A stretch of DNA of 64,000 nucleotides, from assembly GCF_034119845.1 (NCBI RefSeq), contig NZ_CP139420.1:226001-290000 (forward strand), in the 5' to 3' direction. The DNA is from Flavobacterium sp. NG2 (lineage in GTDB: Bacteria; Bacteroidota; Bacteroidia; Flavobacteriales; Flavobacteriaceae). A program made the position numbers and the translations under genes. Under the pieces are notes generated by a model. The model made no database searches, was not told the origin of the DNA, and saw nothing but the letters and a program-made list of their open reading frames with translations. How positions within the stretch are numbered: the first letter of the stretch is position 1; each line of letters begins with the position of its first letter. Shown piece by piece: positions 1 to 9,474 of this stretch.

Positions 1-119
1 TAATAAAGCACTAGATTAATTTCTTTGGTGGCAACAAAATCATTAACCGCCTGAATATAATCAGTCTTTTCTAGTCCTCCTGATACAGGATTCACAACCA
101 ATAGGATATTCTTTTTCAT
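1..119 (-). CDS. Diacylglycerol kinase-like lipid kinase, N-terminal fragment (cut by window edge)
   Basis: The reverse strand opens with ATG at 119-117 and reads MKKNILLVVNPVSGG and onward to the window edge, 39 codons without a stop. The NPVSGG motif right after a first beta strand is the start of the diacylglycerol/sphingosine kinase catalytic domain (YegS/DgkB-type), where it contributes to nucleotide binding. Such enzymes phosphorylate diacylglycerol to phosphatidic acid at the inner membrane. It diverges from the App1-type phosphatase starting at 183, which would carry out the opposite reaction. A -7-like box (TACTTTTG on the reverse strand, 175-168) lies upstream. Only the N-terminus is visible, so substrate is inferred. 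Confidence 0.7.
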   Translation of the reverse strand, partial: MKKNILLVVNPVSGGLEKTDYIQAVNDFVATKEINLVLY

Positions 120-182
120 GTTTTTATTTCGATTATTGCTTAAAATTAACTAATTTTCATTGTACTTCAAAAGTAACCCCAA

Positions 183-1151
183 ATGAAACCTATTTTAAAA
201 CTTTATCGTGGTTATGCCAACGAACAGGAATTAATAGTCATGGGACATGTTTTTAAACCTACTAATAGAAAAGATTATGATTTTCTATCCAGAAAATTTA
301 AAAACGCAAAGGCTACTATTAATATGTTCCGAATTAAAACGCAAGCCAATGCTGATGTGTACCTTATGCATGATAACATACGAATTCACACAAAAACGTT
401 AGATGACGGTTATTTTAAATTTTGCATCCCTTTAAGTCAAAAAAATTATGGTTGGATTGAATACGAAGTTAGTATTGTTTACAAAAATCAAACAATAGTA
501 TGTAAAGAAAATTATAACCGACCTAAAGAAGGAGATTTAGGTATCATCTCTGATATTGATGACACTTTTTTGGTTTCTTACACTAAAAGTCCTGTCAAGA
601 AAATCTATCATTTACTATTTAAAAATGTAATGAAGAGAAAAATTTTTGAAGATGTTGTCCCTCACTATCAAGCCTTAAGTCTGGCTGGAAGAACAAATCC
701 AAATGAGCGCAATACTTTTTTCTATGTTTCGAGTAGTGAATGGAATTTATACCGATTTATTGTAAAATTCACTGAAATCCATCAACTCCCAAAAGCAGTA
801 CTACTACTTAAAGATATTAAAACGAGTATAAAAAGTTTTTTTTGGACAGGAAGAGGCCAGAAGCACAATCATAAATTTGAAAAAATAAAGCATATTCTCG
901 AATTTTATCCGAATCTTAAATATGTCTTATTGGGTGACGACACTCAAGAAGATGCTCGCCTCTATGAGGCCATTTGCAAAATATTTCCACTTAGCATCAA
1001 AGCTGTTTACATAAGGCAGACAGGAAGCTCTCAAAAAGCACATATAACAACAATACTAACCAACATCACTACTTTGAATGTAAAAGTATGTTATTTTAAA
1101 AATAGTGCTGAAGCCATTGAACATTCTAAAGCCATAGGGTTGATTGCCTAA
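183..1151 (+). CDS. App1-family phosphatase (DUF2183), putative phosphatidate phosphatase
   Basis: A 322-aa protein with no signal peptide. Residues 119-135 read LGIISDIDDTFLVSYTK; D124, D126 and T128 give the DxDxT catalytic motif of the HAD-like App1/LNS2 phosphatases, whose yeast member dephosphorylates phosphatidic acid to diacylglycerol. A later VLLGDDTQEDARLY segment fits the second acidic motif of HAD enzymes. The N-terminal ~110 residues look like a beta-rich domain that usually precedes the catalytic part. It diverges from a diacylglycerol kinase-like gene at 1-119, so the two could balance DAG and PA. The family call is firm; the lipid substrate in bacteria is inferred. Confidence 0.8.
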   Translation: MKPILKLYRGYANEQELIVMGHVFKPTNRKDYDFLSRKFKNAKATINMFRIKTQANADVYLMHDNIRIHTKTLDDGYFKFCIPLSQKNYGWIEYEVSIVYKNQTIVCKENYNRPKEGDLGIISDIDDTFLVSYTKSPVKKIYHLLFKNVMKRKIFEDVVPHYQALSLAGRTNPNERNTFFYVSSSEWNLYRFIVKFTEIHQLPKAVLLLKDIKTSIKSFFWTGRGQKHNHKFEKIKHILEFYPNLKYVLLGDDTQEDARLYEAICKIFPLSIKAVYIRQTGSSQKAHITTILTNITTLNVKVCYFKNSAEAIEHSKAIGLIA

Positions 1152-1171
1152 AGAAAATGCTATTGATAAAA

Positions 1172-1315
1172 TAGCCTAGATGGCAGTGAAAATCCTTTTA
1201 TGAAAAACACTATTTTTTTGTACTACTGGCAGAGCGACCAGAGGAAGCTCCTGCCAGTAGTTTACAAAAAAAGTGTTTTGAGTAAAAGATTGTAACGTAC
1301 AGCTGGATTAGCTAC
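1172..1315. repeat. Flavobacterial structured intergenic repeat, copy A
   Basis: Between the convergent app1-like and ABC-F genes lies a strong inverted repeat: 1203-1232 pairs with 1251-1280 (inner arms CTACTGGCAG / CTGCCAGTAG, outer arms AAAACACT / AGTGTTTT). The loop holds AGCGACCAGAGGAAGCT. It is flanked by TAGCC...GATGGCAGTGAAAATCC on the left and AGCTGGATTAGCTAC on the right. Copy B (13511-13656) has the same flank and loop pattern and copy C (43951-44056) a variant. It could terminate both genes, but the family also occurs in a non-terminator position, so it is better seen as a dispersed repeat or structured RNA. Confidence 0.7.
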
Positions 1316-3219
1316 AAATTATCTATCTCTTCTTGAACGATTTCCCAATCAAGTAACAATTGATCTAAATCTTCTTTTTTCTTATTGTAAGCCTTAAAGA
1401 ATGCTGCGTCTTCAATATGCTTATCGTAGTTAGACTCCAGCATTTTATCATTGTTTTGAATGTCTTTCTCTAATTGTTTGATTTGACTTTCAATTTTGCT
1501 GAGTTTATTATTTAGTGCTTTTGATTTTTTTTGGTCTTCGTAAGATGCTTTATTGCTTTCCTTAGGAGCTACTGCTTTTTGAGCATCTTTTTTCTCGACT
1601 TCACGCATATTTTCAAGGTTGCGTTGCTCTAAGAAATAGTTGATATCTCCCAAATATTCTTTTATTTTTTGGTCTTTGAATTCATAAACCAGGTTTGACA
1701 TCCCCTGCAGGAAATCTCTATCGTGTGATACTAAAAGTAAAGTGCCACCAAATTTTTGGAGTGCTGCTTTCAATACGTTCTTGGATTTGATATCCAAGTG
1801 ATTGGTAGGCTCATCCATCAGCAAGACGTTGATAGGTTGCAACAGCAATTTACACAAAGCTAAACGATTACGTTCCCCTCCAGAAAGAACTTTCACTTTT
1901 TTCTCTACATCATCCCCGCGGAACAAGAAAGACCCTAGCATGTCACGAACTTTCATTCTATTGGTATCCGCTGCGGCATCTTCCATGGTTTGAAGCAATG
2001 TAATTTCGCCATCAAGATATTCCGCTTGATTTTGAGCAAAATAACCTAACTGTACGTTATGACCTAACTTGATATTACCTTGGTATTCGAATTCGTCAAC
2101 AATAGCTTTTATGAAAGTAGATTTACCTTGACCATTTTGACCCACAAAGGCAATTTTACTTCCTCTTTCTACCAATAAATTGATGTCTTTTAAAATGGTT
2201 TTATCACCATATTTTTTGGTTACATTTTCGGCTTCGATTACTACTCTACCCGGTTCTTTGGAAACAGGAAAAGAGATATTCATCACCGAATTATCATCTT
2301 CATCAACTTCTATTCGCTCTACTTTGTCTAATTTCTTGATTAAAGATTGGGCCATAGAAGCTTTCGAAGCTTTGGCACGGAACTTTTCTATTAACTTCTC
2401 CGTTTCTTCAATTTTCTTGGCTTGATTTTTTTGAGTAGCCAATTGTTTTTCGCGAATTTCATGACGTAATTCTAAGTATTGCGAATACGGCTTATTGAAA
2501 TCATATGCTTTACCAAGCGAAATTTCAATTGTTCTATTCGTAACATTATCTAGGAACATTTTATCGTGAGAAACAATTACAACAACACCAGGATAATTAC
2601 GCAAGAAATTTTCTAACCAAATGATACTCTCAATATCCAAGTGGTTAGTAGGCTCATCCAGCAACAATACATCATTGGCCTGCAAAAGCAACTTCGCTAA
2701 TTCAATACGCATTCTCCAACCTCCTGAGAAAGTCTCGGTTTGATTGTTAAATACTTCTCTTTTAAAACCAAGTCCTAAAAGGATTTTTTCGGTATCACCT
2801 ACATAATTATACCCTCCTAAAAGGTCAAAACGATGGGTGTAATCCGATAAATCTTCTATTATTTTAGAGTATTCTTCACTTTCATAATCGGTACGAGTGA
2901 CCAATTGGTGGTTGATTTCCTCTAATTTTTTTTCGACAATTTTAATCTCTGTAAAAGCTTCATAAGCTTCTTCAAGAACGGTTCTTCCTTGTTCGAAATC
3001 AATATCTTGACGAAGAAAACCCATTCTAACATCTTTCTCTTGTGAAATAACTCCTGAATCAGGTTTAAAATCACCTGCTAACATTTTTAACATGGTTGAT
3101 TTCCCTGCTCCATTCTTCCCTACAAGTCCTACTCGATCTCCAGCACCTAACCTAAATGTTACTTCTTCGAACAAATAAGTACCCCCAAACGAAACCGATA
3201 AATTGTGTATATTAAGCAT
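1312..3219 (-). CDS. ABC-F family ATP-binding protein
   Basis: A 635-aa soluble protein with two ABC ATPase domains and no membrane segments, the layout of ABC-F translation factors. Domain 1 has Walker A GKNGAGKST (34-42) and a FSGGWRMRIELAKLLL signature; domain 2 has GQNGQGKST and LSGGERNRLALCKLLL. Both have Walker B followed by DEPTNHLD. A charged linker between the domains and a lysine/glutamate-rich C-terminal coiled coil (about 560-635) resemble Uup/YdiF-type members. The family acts on the ribosome E site; which role applies here cannot be read from sequence. Monocistronic. Confidence 0.92.
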   Translation of the reverse strand: MLNIHNLSVSFGGTYLFEEVTFRLGAGDRVGLVGKNGAGKSTMLKMLAGDFKPDSGVISQEKDVRMGFLRQDIDFEQGRTVLEEAYEAFTEIKIVEKKLEEINHQLVTRTDYESEEYSKIIEDLSDYTHRFDLLGGYNYVGDTEKILLGLGFKREVFNNQTETFSGGWRMRIELAKLLLQANDVLLLDEPTNHLDIESIIWLENFLRNYPGVVVIVSHDKMFLDNVTNRTIEISLGKAYDFNKPYSQYLELRHEIREKQLATQKNQAKKIEETEKLIEKFRAKASKASMAQSLIKKLDKVERIEVDEDDNSVMNISFPVSKEPGRVVIEAENVTKKYGDKTILKDINLLVERGSKIAFVGQNGQGKSTFIKAIVDEFEYQGNIKLGHNVQLGYFAQNQAEYLDGEITLLQTMEDAAADTNRMKVRDMLGSFLFRGDDVEKKVKVLSGGERNRLALCKLLLQPINVLLMDEPTNHLDIKSKNVLKAALQKFGGTLLLVSHDRDFLQGMSNLVYEFKDQKIKEYLGDINYFLEQRNLENMREVEKKDAQKAVAPKESNKASYEDQKKSKALNNKLSKIESQIKQLEKDIQNNDKMLESNYDKHIEDAAFFKAYNKKKEDLDQLLLDWEIVQEEIDNL

Positions 3220-3260
3220 ATATTATGACTAAAGTTACATAGGCAACAATCCTAAAATTG

Positions 3261-3268
3261 TACCTTTG
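3261..3268 (+). promoter_or_regulatory. -7 box of the DUF983 gene
   Basis: TACCTTTG matches the Bacteroidota -7 consensus TAnnTTTG and lies 10 bases upstream of the ATG at 3279. No good TTTG -33 box is visible at the usual spacing, so this is a partial match. Confidence 0.4.
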
Positions 3269-3278
3269 CTGAAATTTT

Positions 3279-3671
3279 ATGCAAATGTTAAAAAAAGGAT
3301 CCAAACTAAATAGCATTTTAACAGGAACTTGTCCGAAATGCCAAAATGAAAGCATGTATCAGGACAAAAACCCTCTACATTTAAGTAATGTCTTAAAAAT
3401 GAACGAAGATTGTAGTCATTGTGGATTACACTATCAAATCGAACCTTCATTTTTTTATGGTGCTATGTATGTTAGTTATGGTCTTAATGTTGCTATTGGA
3501 ATTGGTTCTTTTATAATTTCATATGTAATACTAGATGCAACAATAAAAACTTCTTTTCTCGCAATCATCATAACCCTTATTTTACTAGGTCCTTTTGTAT
3601 TACGATGGTCAAGAAATATTTACATTAATATGTTTGTTTCCTATGATAAGGATGCGATATTAAAAAAATAA
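3279..3671 (+). CDS. DUF983 membrane protein with zinc-ribbon
   Basis: A 130-aa protein. The N-terminal half carries two CxxC pairs (CPKC near residue 20 and CSHC near residue 47) that would form a zinc ribbon, followed by two hydrophobic segments (about 65-85 and 90-110) and a short cytoplasmic tail. This is the DUF983 layout, a family of unknown function common in Bacteroidota and alphaproteobacteria. The gene ends 1 base before the convergent oxidoreductase gene. A -7 box lies just upstream. Confidence 0.8.
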   Translation: MQMLKKGSKLNSILTGTCPKCQNESMYQDKNPLHLSNVLKMNEDCSHCGLHYQIEPSFFYGAMYVSYGLNVAIGIGSFIISYVILDATIKTSFLAIIITLILLGPFVLRWSRNIYINMFVSYDKDAILKK

Positions 3672-3672
3672 A

Positions 3673-4728
3673 TTATCGAATAAAGTTTTTAGGCTTAATT
3701 CGCTTAATATCTATTTCTTTATCTAATGGAACTCCATTTTCGATAGCATCAAATAGCGCTTTAGCCATTGCTGGACCTAACATCACTCCTCTTGTACCTA
3801 ATCCATTAAGTAAATGTACATTCTTATAATCTGGATGAGTTCCTACTAAAGGTCGACGGTCACGAACAGTAGGACGAACACCTGCAAAGTGCTCTATAAT
3901 TTCGAAATCACAACTTAAAATTTCTTCAATTCTTTCTATTAATTCTTTTTTCCCTTCTTCTGTAGGTAAATCTGTTTTATCTTTCCAATTGTATGTTGCA
4001 CCTACTTTAAACAAATCATTTCCTAACGGCAAAATAAAAACACTAGTATTAACAATAACATCTAATTTTAGATTAGGGGCTTTGATGATAAACAATTCCC
4101 CTTTCGTTCCATCAAGTGGCAAATGATTGAAATATGGATTAGCATGCATTCCAAAACCTTCAGCAAACACAATATTCCTAGCCTCAATATCCTTGTATGT
4201 AATGCAATCCTCTTTTAAAATTAAAACATCATGCTCAAAAGTTTCATTTAGAAACCAATTATTCATTTTTAAATAGTCACGATAATTTCCCAACAAACTA
4301 GCTGTATCCACATATCCAGTACATAATACTTCACCATAATCATAAGGAGAATCAATACCTGCAAACTTATCCTTAATTAAACGTAAAGATAAAAAAGGAG
4401 CTAAACTGGGTTTGTCCGAAGCTGCGAACCAATTATTTTGTTCTTCTATTGAAAAAAATTTTCTTAATATAGGCTTCTTAAAATCAAACTGAATTGATAA
4501 TTTACTCTCAATTCGGTTATAAAAAGGAATCATCAAGTCTAATTGTGCTTTAGCATTCCAAACTTCACTAAAACGCTTTAAAATTACAGGATTATAAAGA
4601 CCTCCAGCGACTTTAGATGAACTTAGAGAATCATTATCTAAAACCATAATAGATTTTCCATTTAACAAAGCAATTTCAGAAAAAGAAATTCCCGCTAAAC
4701 CTGAACCAACAATCAAAAAATCAATCAT
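3673..4728 (-). CDS. FAD-dependent oxidoreductase (DadA/DAO-like)
   Basis: A 351-aa protein starting with a Rossmann strand and dinucleotide-binding motif GSGLAG (8-13). The C-terminal part has GVRPTVRDRRPLVGTHPDYKN followed by GLGTRGVMLGP, the FAD-contacting end of D-amino-acid oxidase (DAO) family proteins. It would oxidise an amine or amino acid using FAD; the substrate is unknown. No membrane segment is apparent. It lies upstream of gldN on the same strand but a strong terminator and reading direction make it a separate unit. Confidence 0.75.
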   Translation of the reverse strand: MIDFLIVGSGLAGISFSEIALLNGKSIMVLDNDSLSSSKVAGGLYNPVILKRFSEVWNAKAQLDLMIPFYNRIESKLSIQFDFKKPILRKFFSIEEQNNWFAASDKPSLAPFLSLRLIKDKFAGIDSPYDYGEVLCTGYVDTASLLGNYRDYLKMNNWFLNETFEHDVLILKEDCITYKDIEARNIVFAEGFGMHANPYFNHLPLDGTKGELFIIKAPNLKLDVIVNTSVFILPLGNDLFKVGATYNWKDKTDLPTEEGKKELIERIEEILSCDFEIIEHFAGVRPTVRDRRPLVGTHPDYKNVHLLNGLGTRGVMLGPAMAKALFDAIENGVPLDKEIDIKRIKPKNFIR

Positions 4729-4762
4729 ACTTTTTAGTTTTAAAACCTACATTTGAAATCAC

Positions 4763-4796
4763 AAAAAAACTCTTACTAAACAGTAAGAGTTTTTTT
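4763..4796 (-). terminator. Terminator of the gldKLMN operon (bidirectional)
   Basis: Arms ACTCTTACT (4769-4777) and AGTAAGAGT (4782-4790) with loop AAAC are flanked by seven A on the left and seven T on the right, so it can terminate on both strands. Its position 17 bases past the gldN stop makes gldN the natural client. Confidence 0.85.
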
Positions 4797-4812
4797 ATAA
4801 TGCTTTATTCAA

Positions 4813-5706
4813 TTAGTAATTCCACATATCCGATTCAAAATTACGAATCTTCTCCTTTACTCTCTCAGATTCTATAAGCTGGTTTAGAGCATTATCTTTC
4901 ATGTATTCTTTGATTTCGCGATCTCCGTAAACATTTTCTTCTTTGTATATAACACTATTAAAGCGTCTAGAATTTAAGATTTGATCAAAAGACACAGGCA
5001 TTGAAGAGTTTTTATCATTAAAAGCTTTAGCCTCATGCAAGACATTTCTAGCATCGGGAAAAAACACCCAAAACAATTCAATATAATCTTTTTCATCACT
5101 GTTCATCGTATACACATCAGGAGTAACAGGACAAATACCCAATAAACGATATTTCAATTCACTTTGACGTTTATCAAAATACCAAAACCCTTTAATTTTA
5201 TATTGAGTAACATCTTGAGCTGTTAAATCTGAACGTAAAATATATTCAGCAGAAATACTCTTTCTACCTGCGTTAATTTGTTCTCGACCAGCATCTGTCG
5301 TATCAATACGAGACAAAGAAGCTTCAATATCTTTAAATGATTTTTTAGTGTTAAAATAACTATCTGAATATACTTCTGTTATCTTCCCTTTTTTTATACC
5401 ATTAGTAAGAGCAGTATATAATGAACGTCTGTCATTACCTATATTCTCATCAATAGGAAAATACAATGGAAAATTTATTTTCTCACTTAAATCGATGATT
5501 TCCCATACTGTTTTACCCATCAATATGTCGCGATCATGAACATAACCGTAAGCAAGAGGCTTATCATTATCAGAAATTAATTGAGCGGCAGTTTTTAATC
5601 CAATCTCTGCAGGTGTTTTTGCATTAAGCAAATTAGACTGTGCATTAGATGCTAGTCCCCCCATAAGAGAAAATATTATCAGTAAAAATTTTCGTGCATT
5701 CATCAT
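4813..5706 (-). CDS. gldN: Gliding motility / T9SS protein GldN
   Basis: A 297-aa secreted protein with a cleavable signal peptide (hydrophobic 5-17, ending ASNAQS). It is the last gene of the gldK-gldL-gldM-gldN order, which is diagnostic. GldN (PorN) is periplasmic and joins the GldK lipoprotein in the ring under the outer membrane that is attached to the GldLM motor; it is needed for type IX secretion and gliding. Two ATG codons are adjacent (MMNARK); either could start. Distance to gldM is 46 bases. Confidence 0.93.
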   Translation of the reverse strand: MMNARKFLLIIFSLMGGLASNAQSNLLNAKTPAEIGLKTAAQLISDNDKPLAYGYVHDRDILMGKTVWEIIDLSEKINFPLYFPIDENIGNDRRSLYTALTNGIKKGKITEVYSDSYFNTKKSFKDIEASLSRIDTTDAGREQINAGRKSISAEYILRSDLTAQDVTQYKIKGFWYFDKRQSELKYRLLGICPVTPDVYTMNSDEKDYIELFWVFFPDARNVLHEAKAFNDKNSSMPVSFDQILNSRRFNSVIYKEENVYGDREIKEYMKDNALNQLIESERVKEKIRNFESDMWNY

Positions 5707-5752
5707 AGCGTCATTAAGTAATATTAAAAAAATCCAAAAGAGAATTACTTAT

Positions 5753-7300
5753 TTATTGTATTTCAAAAATTACTGGAGCAGTACGTGGCAATAAATAACT
5801 ACCTGCACCTACCAGTTTTGTTTTAATTTCAGATATAGTAACTTGATCTCCTCTAACTGCTTTAGATAAGACTGATTTACATTGAGCATTTAGCTTATCA
5901 CCTTGAACAACCACAGTAGGTTGGCCTGTGATTTTTAAATTAAACCCAACAACATCCAAATTAACATCAAAATCAAAATCTTCTAATTTAGCTCCAATAG
6001 TAGCAATTTCAAGGTTTGATTTAGGTCCTTTTACAACACCTGTTTCTCCTCTAATTGTACCTGTTGGACCTGGAATCCCTTTAATTCTAAATGTTTTTTT
6101 ATCCGAAACTTTAGAACCGTCAGGTAATGTTCCTGTTACATTAATCACCACTTCACTACCTGAAGTAGGACTCATATTAAATTTACCACCTCCAGCTGAA
6201 CTTAATCCTGGTGCAGAAGCCGAAACTTTATCTGCAGGAATACCAGCAAATGAAATTGTCATTGGGTTAACAACACCTCTATAAACAACATTCATTTTAT
6301 CAGCTGAAATAGTTGCTGATTTTGGTCTAGCCACTACTACATATTTATCTTTAATAGGCAAACTTACCACTTTACCATTTTCATCAAAGTTAAAAGAACC
6401 CCCAATAGCATGCTCTCCAATATTACCAGCTCCAAAAGAGAACTTTGCTTGACCTGCCATAGCTTGGATACTTGAACCATTTAAGATAACCGATTTAGCT
6501 TTCAAAGAAGGGTCAAATTTACCTAAGATAACTTTTCCTGAAACAGCTTCTCCTTGAAAGAAAACAGATTTATCCAAAACCACAATTGGTTGATAAGCTG
6601 TTAATGAAGCTGCAGCAACCAAGTCAGATTGGAACATTCCCGTCATCACATCACTTTCAGTAGTCTTAATATCCGCTTGAATTTGAGACAATTTAGTAAT
6701 GGTAGCAATTACAGGAAAACCTTTATAATTGTAATCCAACCATGGTAATTCAGCTCCTGCTTTTTTAGAAAAAATAGGTTTAGTTGCAAATCTATTTTCA
6801 ATTTTTTTAATTTCAGATTCCGCAATAGAACTACCTCCAATTTCTTTAATCATACGAGGGTAACTATTGATTTTCTCTAAAAATTCTTTTCCTTTAGCAG
6901 ACATCTTGTCGCCAGTAAAGAACATATTATCAATTAAATCTCCTTTATCCATTTGCTCATAAGGAAGATTACCTTCTTCATCTCTTTCAAAATTTTTGGT
7001 TACAGAAGTTTTAATACTTTCTATATAATCATTGAATTCTTTAGAAACGGCTCTAATTTTTTCTACCTTAACTTTTTTATCACCAAATTGACCAGGTTGA
7101 TCAACGGCTTTTTGTGCTAATTGCTGGAATGATGACTCGTTACGAGTATCAGCAATCAAATTTGATTCTACAATTTTTAAATTTAAAATTCCAAAAGCAG
7201 ACAATACTTCTTTGGACATATTTAATGCTAACATCGCGATGAAAACCAAATACATAAGGTTAATCATCTTCTGTCTAGGGGTAAGTTTTCCTCCTGCCAT
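5753..7300 (-). CDS. gldM: T9SS/gliding motor protein GldM
   Basis: A 515-aa protein with one N-terminal membrane helix (about 15-35) and a long periplasmic part made of an all-alpha domain followed by several beta domains. MAGGKLTPR places an arginine at residue 9, the position reported as important for the F. johnsoniae GldLM proton channel. With GldL it forms the inner-membrane, proton-driven motor that powers type IX secretion and gliding adhesin movement. Second-last gene of gldKLMN, 55 bases after gldL. Confidence 0.95.
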   Translation of the reverse strand: MAGGKLTPRQKMINLMYLVFIAMLALNMSKEVLSAFGILNLKIVESNLIADTRNESSFQQLAQKAVDQPGQFGDKKVKVEKIRAVSKEFNDYIESIKTSVTKNFERDEEGNLPYEQMDKGDLIDNMFFTGDKMSAKGKEFLEKINSYPRMIKEIGGSSIAESEIKKIENRFATKPIFSKKAGAELPWLDYNYKGFPVIATITKLSQIQADIKTTESDVMTGMFQSDLVAAASLTAYQPIVVLDKSVFFQGEAVSGKVILGKFDPSLKAKSVILNGSSIQAMAGQAKFSFGAGNIGEHAIGGSFNFDENGKVVSLPIKDKYVVVARPKSATISADKMNVVYRGVVNPMTISFAGIPADKVSASAPGLSSAGGGKFNMSPTSGSEVVINVTGTLPDGSKVSDKKTFRIKGIPGPTGTIRGETGVVKGPKSNLEIATIGAKLEDFDFDVNLDVVGFNLKITGQPTVVVQGDKLNAQCKSVLSKAVRGDQVTISEIKTKLVGAGSYLLPRTAPVIFEIQ

Positions 7301-7355
7301 AATATTTTTATCTAATTAGTTTAAATTATTTTTCTTAATAATAGTTTACAACTAA

Positions 7356-8009
7356 TTATCCTTTTGTATTCATTGCCGAAAGCATACCTCCGTAAACATT
7401 ATTCAATGAAGATAAATTCGAAGTCAATGACTGCATTTGTTCTTTTAATTTCAAGTTGTTTTCAGCAACTTCTTCATTGATTTGTGCATTTCTAGAAGCA
7501 CTTTGTAACTGCACTTTATATAAGCTATTTAAAGATTCCATTTGAGCAGCTGCCAAAGTCAATTCTTCACTATATTTTTTAGTTGAAGCAATAGAATCTA
7601 CAGTAGGAGCAATTCCTTTTGCAGCAGATTCAAAATTTTTGATACTGTTTCCTAAGCTTGCCATTAATTCACCATCAATTTTAGCATCTTTAAGCATAGT
7701 ATCTAATTTTTGAGACAACAAACCTTGCGCTTCAGAAGGAGATTCTTGCTTAGGTCTTGCTTCTTTCTTTTTCGCTTGACCATTTGCTAATTCTGGATAA
7801 ACAAGAGTCCAATCCAATTCATCATCAACAGGTTCAAAGGCAGACAATGCAAAAATTAAAGCCTCAACTAATAACCCAATGGTTAACATTAGATTTCCAG
7901 TTATAGGTCCCAACTCAATATGAGTAATTTTAAATAATGCTCCAACGATTACTACCGCAGCTCCCATACCGTAAGCAAAATTCATTGCTTTTTTACTTAA
8001 TAATGCCAT
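7356..8009 (-). CDS. gldL: T9SS/gliding motor protein GldL
   Basis: A 217-aa protein with two membrane helices in the first ~60 residues and a cytoplasmic coiled-coil tail. E49 sits inside the second helix (GLLVEALIFAL), matching the conserved membrane glutamate known to be needed for proton-driven rotation of GldLM. It lies 49 bases after gldK and 55 before gldM in the standard operon. The tail (about 75-217) is rich in Ala, Gln, Lys and Glu. Confidence 0.95.
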   Translation of the reverse strand: MALLSKKAMNFAYGMGAAVVIVGALFKITHIELGPITGNLMLTIGLLVEALIFALSAFEPVDDELDWTLVYPELANGQAKKKEARPKQESPSEAQGLLSQKLDTMLKDAKIDGELMASLGNSIKNFESAAKGIAPTVDSIASTKKYSEELTLAAAQMESLNSLYKVQLQSASRNAQINEEVAENNLKLKEQMQSLTSNLSSLNNVYGGMLSAMNTKG

Positions 8010-8058
8010 AATTCAGTTTTTTTGTTAATTGTTTTGGTTTAATTTGGTTTTAATTTGA

Positions 8059-9474
8059 CTATCTATTTCTTCTATTAGTAGTTCCATTACCTGTAGTTTG
8101 CAAGCCCATATAATCTTGCACTGTTCTAAATCCTATATAACTTCTGGCAGAATCGGCGTACTCATAATCTCTAGTACTCACCTGCAAGAAATAAGCAACA
8201 TCTTTCCATGAACCACCACGAACTACTTTACGTTTATTAGATAAATCTAATACATTTGGGTTCATTGAAGAAACATATTCATAAGCGTTAGGATCGTATG
8301 ACGTATCAGTCCACTCTGAAACATTTCCAGCCATATTATAAAGATTATAACCATTAGGCTCATAGGACTTTGCTTCAACTGTATACAAAGCTTGGTCAGC
8401 TGCATAATCCCCTCTACTAGGTTTAAAGTTTGCTAAGAAGCAACCTCTATCATTTTTAGTATAAGGACCTCCCCAAGGATATGTACCCGATTGCAAACCT
8501 CCTCTTGCTGAATACTCCCACTCAGCTTCAGTTGGCAATCTAAATGAATTGATCAAATCACGACCTTTTGTTTTAGATTTGATATATGAATTTTTATTTA
8601 AAGTTCTCCAAGCACAAAAAGCTTTGGCTTGTGTCCATTTTACTCCTACTACTGGATAATCACCATAAGCTTTGTGCCAGAAGTAATCATTGTGCATAGG
8701 TTCGTTATATGAATAAGAGAAATCTTTAATCCAAACTGTTGTATCAGGATAAACCTTAACTTCTTCTGTTTTAATAAAATCTTTTCTTTTTCCGACTTTA
8801 GCTTTGGCAGCTGCTTGAATATCCATCCAAGAATAACGGAATTTCAATTTATCTACATCAATTGTACGCAATCCATTATAAGACGCTTCTAATGGCAAAT
8901 ACATTGAATCCATTACCTCAACGTAATACTCATCCGGATATTTTTTTGGATCTTTAATTAGTTTAACCTTTCGATTCAATCTTCTACCAGCATAAGGATC
9001 GTCATCAGTACCAATACTGTAATAATTATCATACATATACTTGTCATAAGCAGTCATTTTCTCAGGATCTGTATCATTGAAAGCAAAATCACCAATACTT
9101 CCAGTATTTTTACCCTTCCCTTTACTATCCCCAGGCTTCATGTTTAATTCATCAGCAAGAATAGCCAAACGAACTCGCATGGTTGAATCTTTAACCCATT
9201 CTACAAACTGTCGGTACTCACTATTTGTAATTTCGGTTTCATCCATATAAAATGACCTTACAGTCACTGTCTTAGTCGGCGCATCGAGTATCCCTGCAAC
9301 ATCATCATCTGGCTTACCCATGATAAATGCTCCACCTGGCACTAACGTCATCCCATAAGGCTTCTCTGGATGCCACTTAGCACCCTTTACACCAACCAAC
9401 TCCCCTTTATCACTTGACTTTCCACAACTAATCAACAGCGTTAAAATTGCCACAAATGCAATGAACTTCTTCAT
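8059..9474 (-). CDS. gldK: T9SS/gliding outer-membrane ring lipoprotein GldK
   Basis: A 471-aa lipoprotein: the signal sequence ends in LLISC with C17 as lipidated residue. The body is a formylglycine-generating-enzyme/sulfatase-modifying-factor fold (PGGAFIMGKPDD near the start, RLPTEAEWEYSARGG, then MAGNVSEWTDT and RKVVRGGSW near the end). GldK (PorK) uses this fold structurally: with GldN it builds a periplasmic ring on the outer membrane. First gene of gldKLMN. Confidence 0.95.
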   Translation of the reverse strand: MKKFIAFVAILTLLISCGKSSDKGELVGVKGAKWHPEKPYGMTLVPGGAFIMGKPDDDVAGILDAPTKTVTVRSFYMDETEITNSEYRQFVEWVKDSTMRVRLAILADELNMKPGDSKGKGKNTGSIGDFAFNDTDPEKMTAYDKYMYDNYYSIGTDDDPYAGRRLNRKVKLIKDPKKYPDEYYVEVMDSMYLPLEASYNGLRTIDVDKLKFRYSWMDIQAAAKAKVGKRKDFIKTEEVKVYPDTTVWIKDFSYSYNEPMHNDYFWHKAYGDYPVVGVKWTQAKAFCAWRTLNKNSYIKSKTKGRDLINSFRLPTEAEWEYSARGGLQSGTYPWGGPYTKNDRGCFLANFKPSRGDYAADQALYTVEAKSYEPNGYNLYNMAGNVSEWTDTSYDPNAYEYVSSMNPNVLDLSNKRKVVRGGSWKDVAYFLQVSTRDYEYADSARSYIGFRTVQDYMGLQTTGNGTTNRRNR

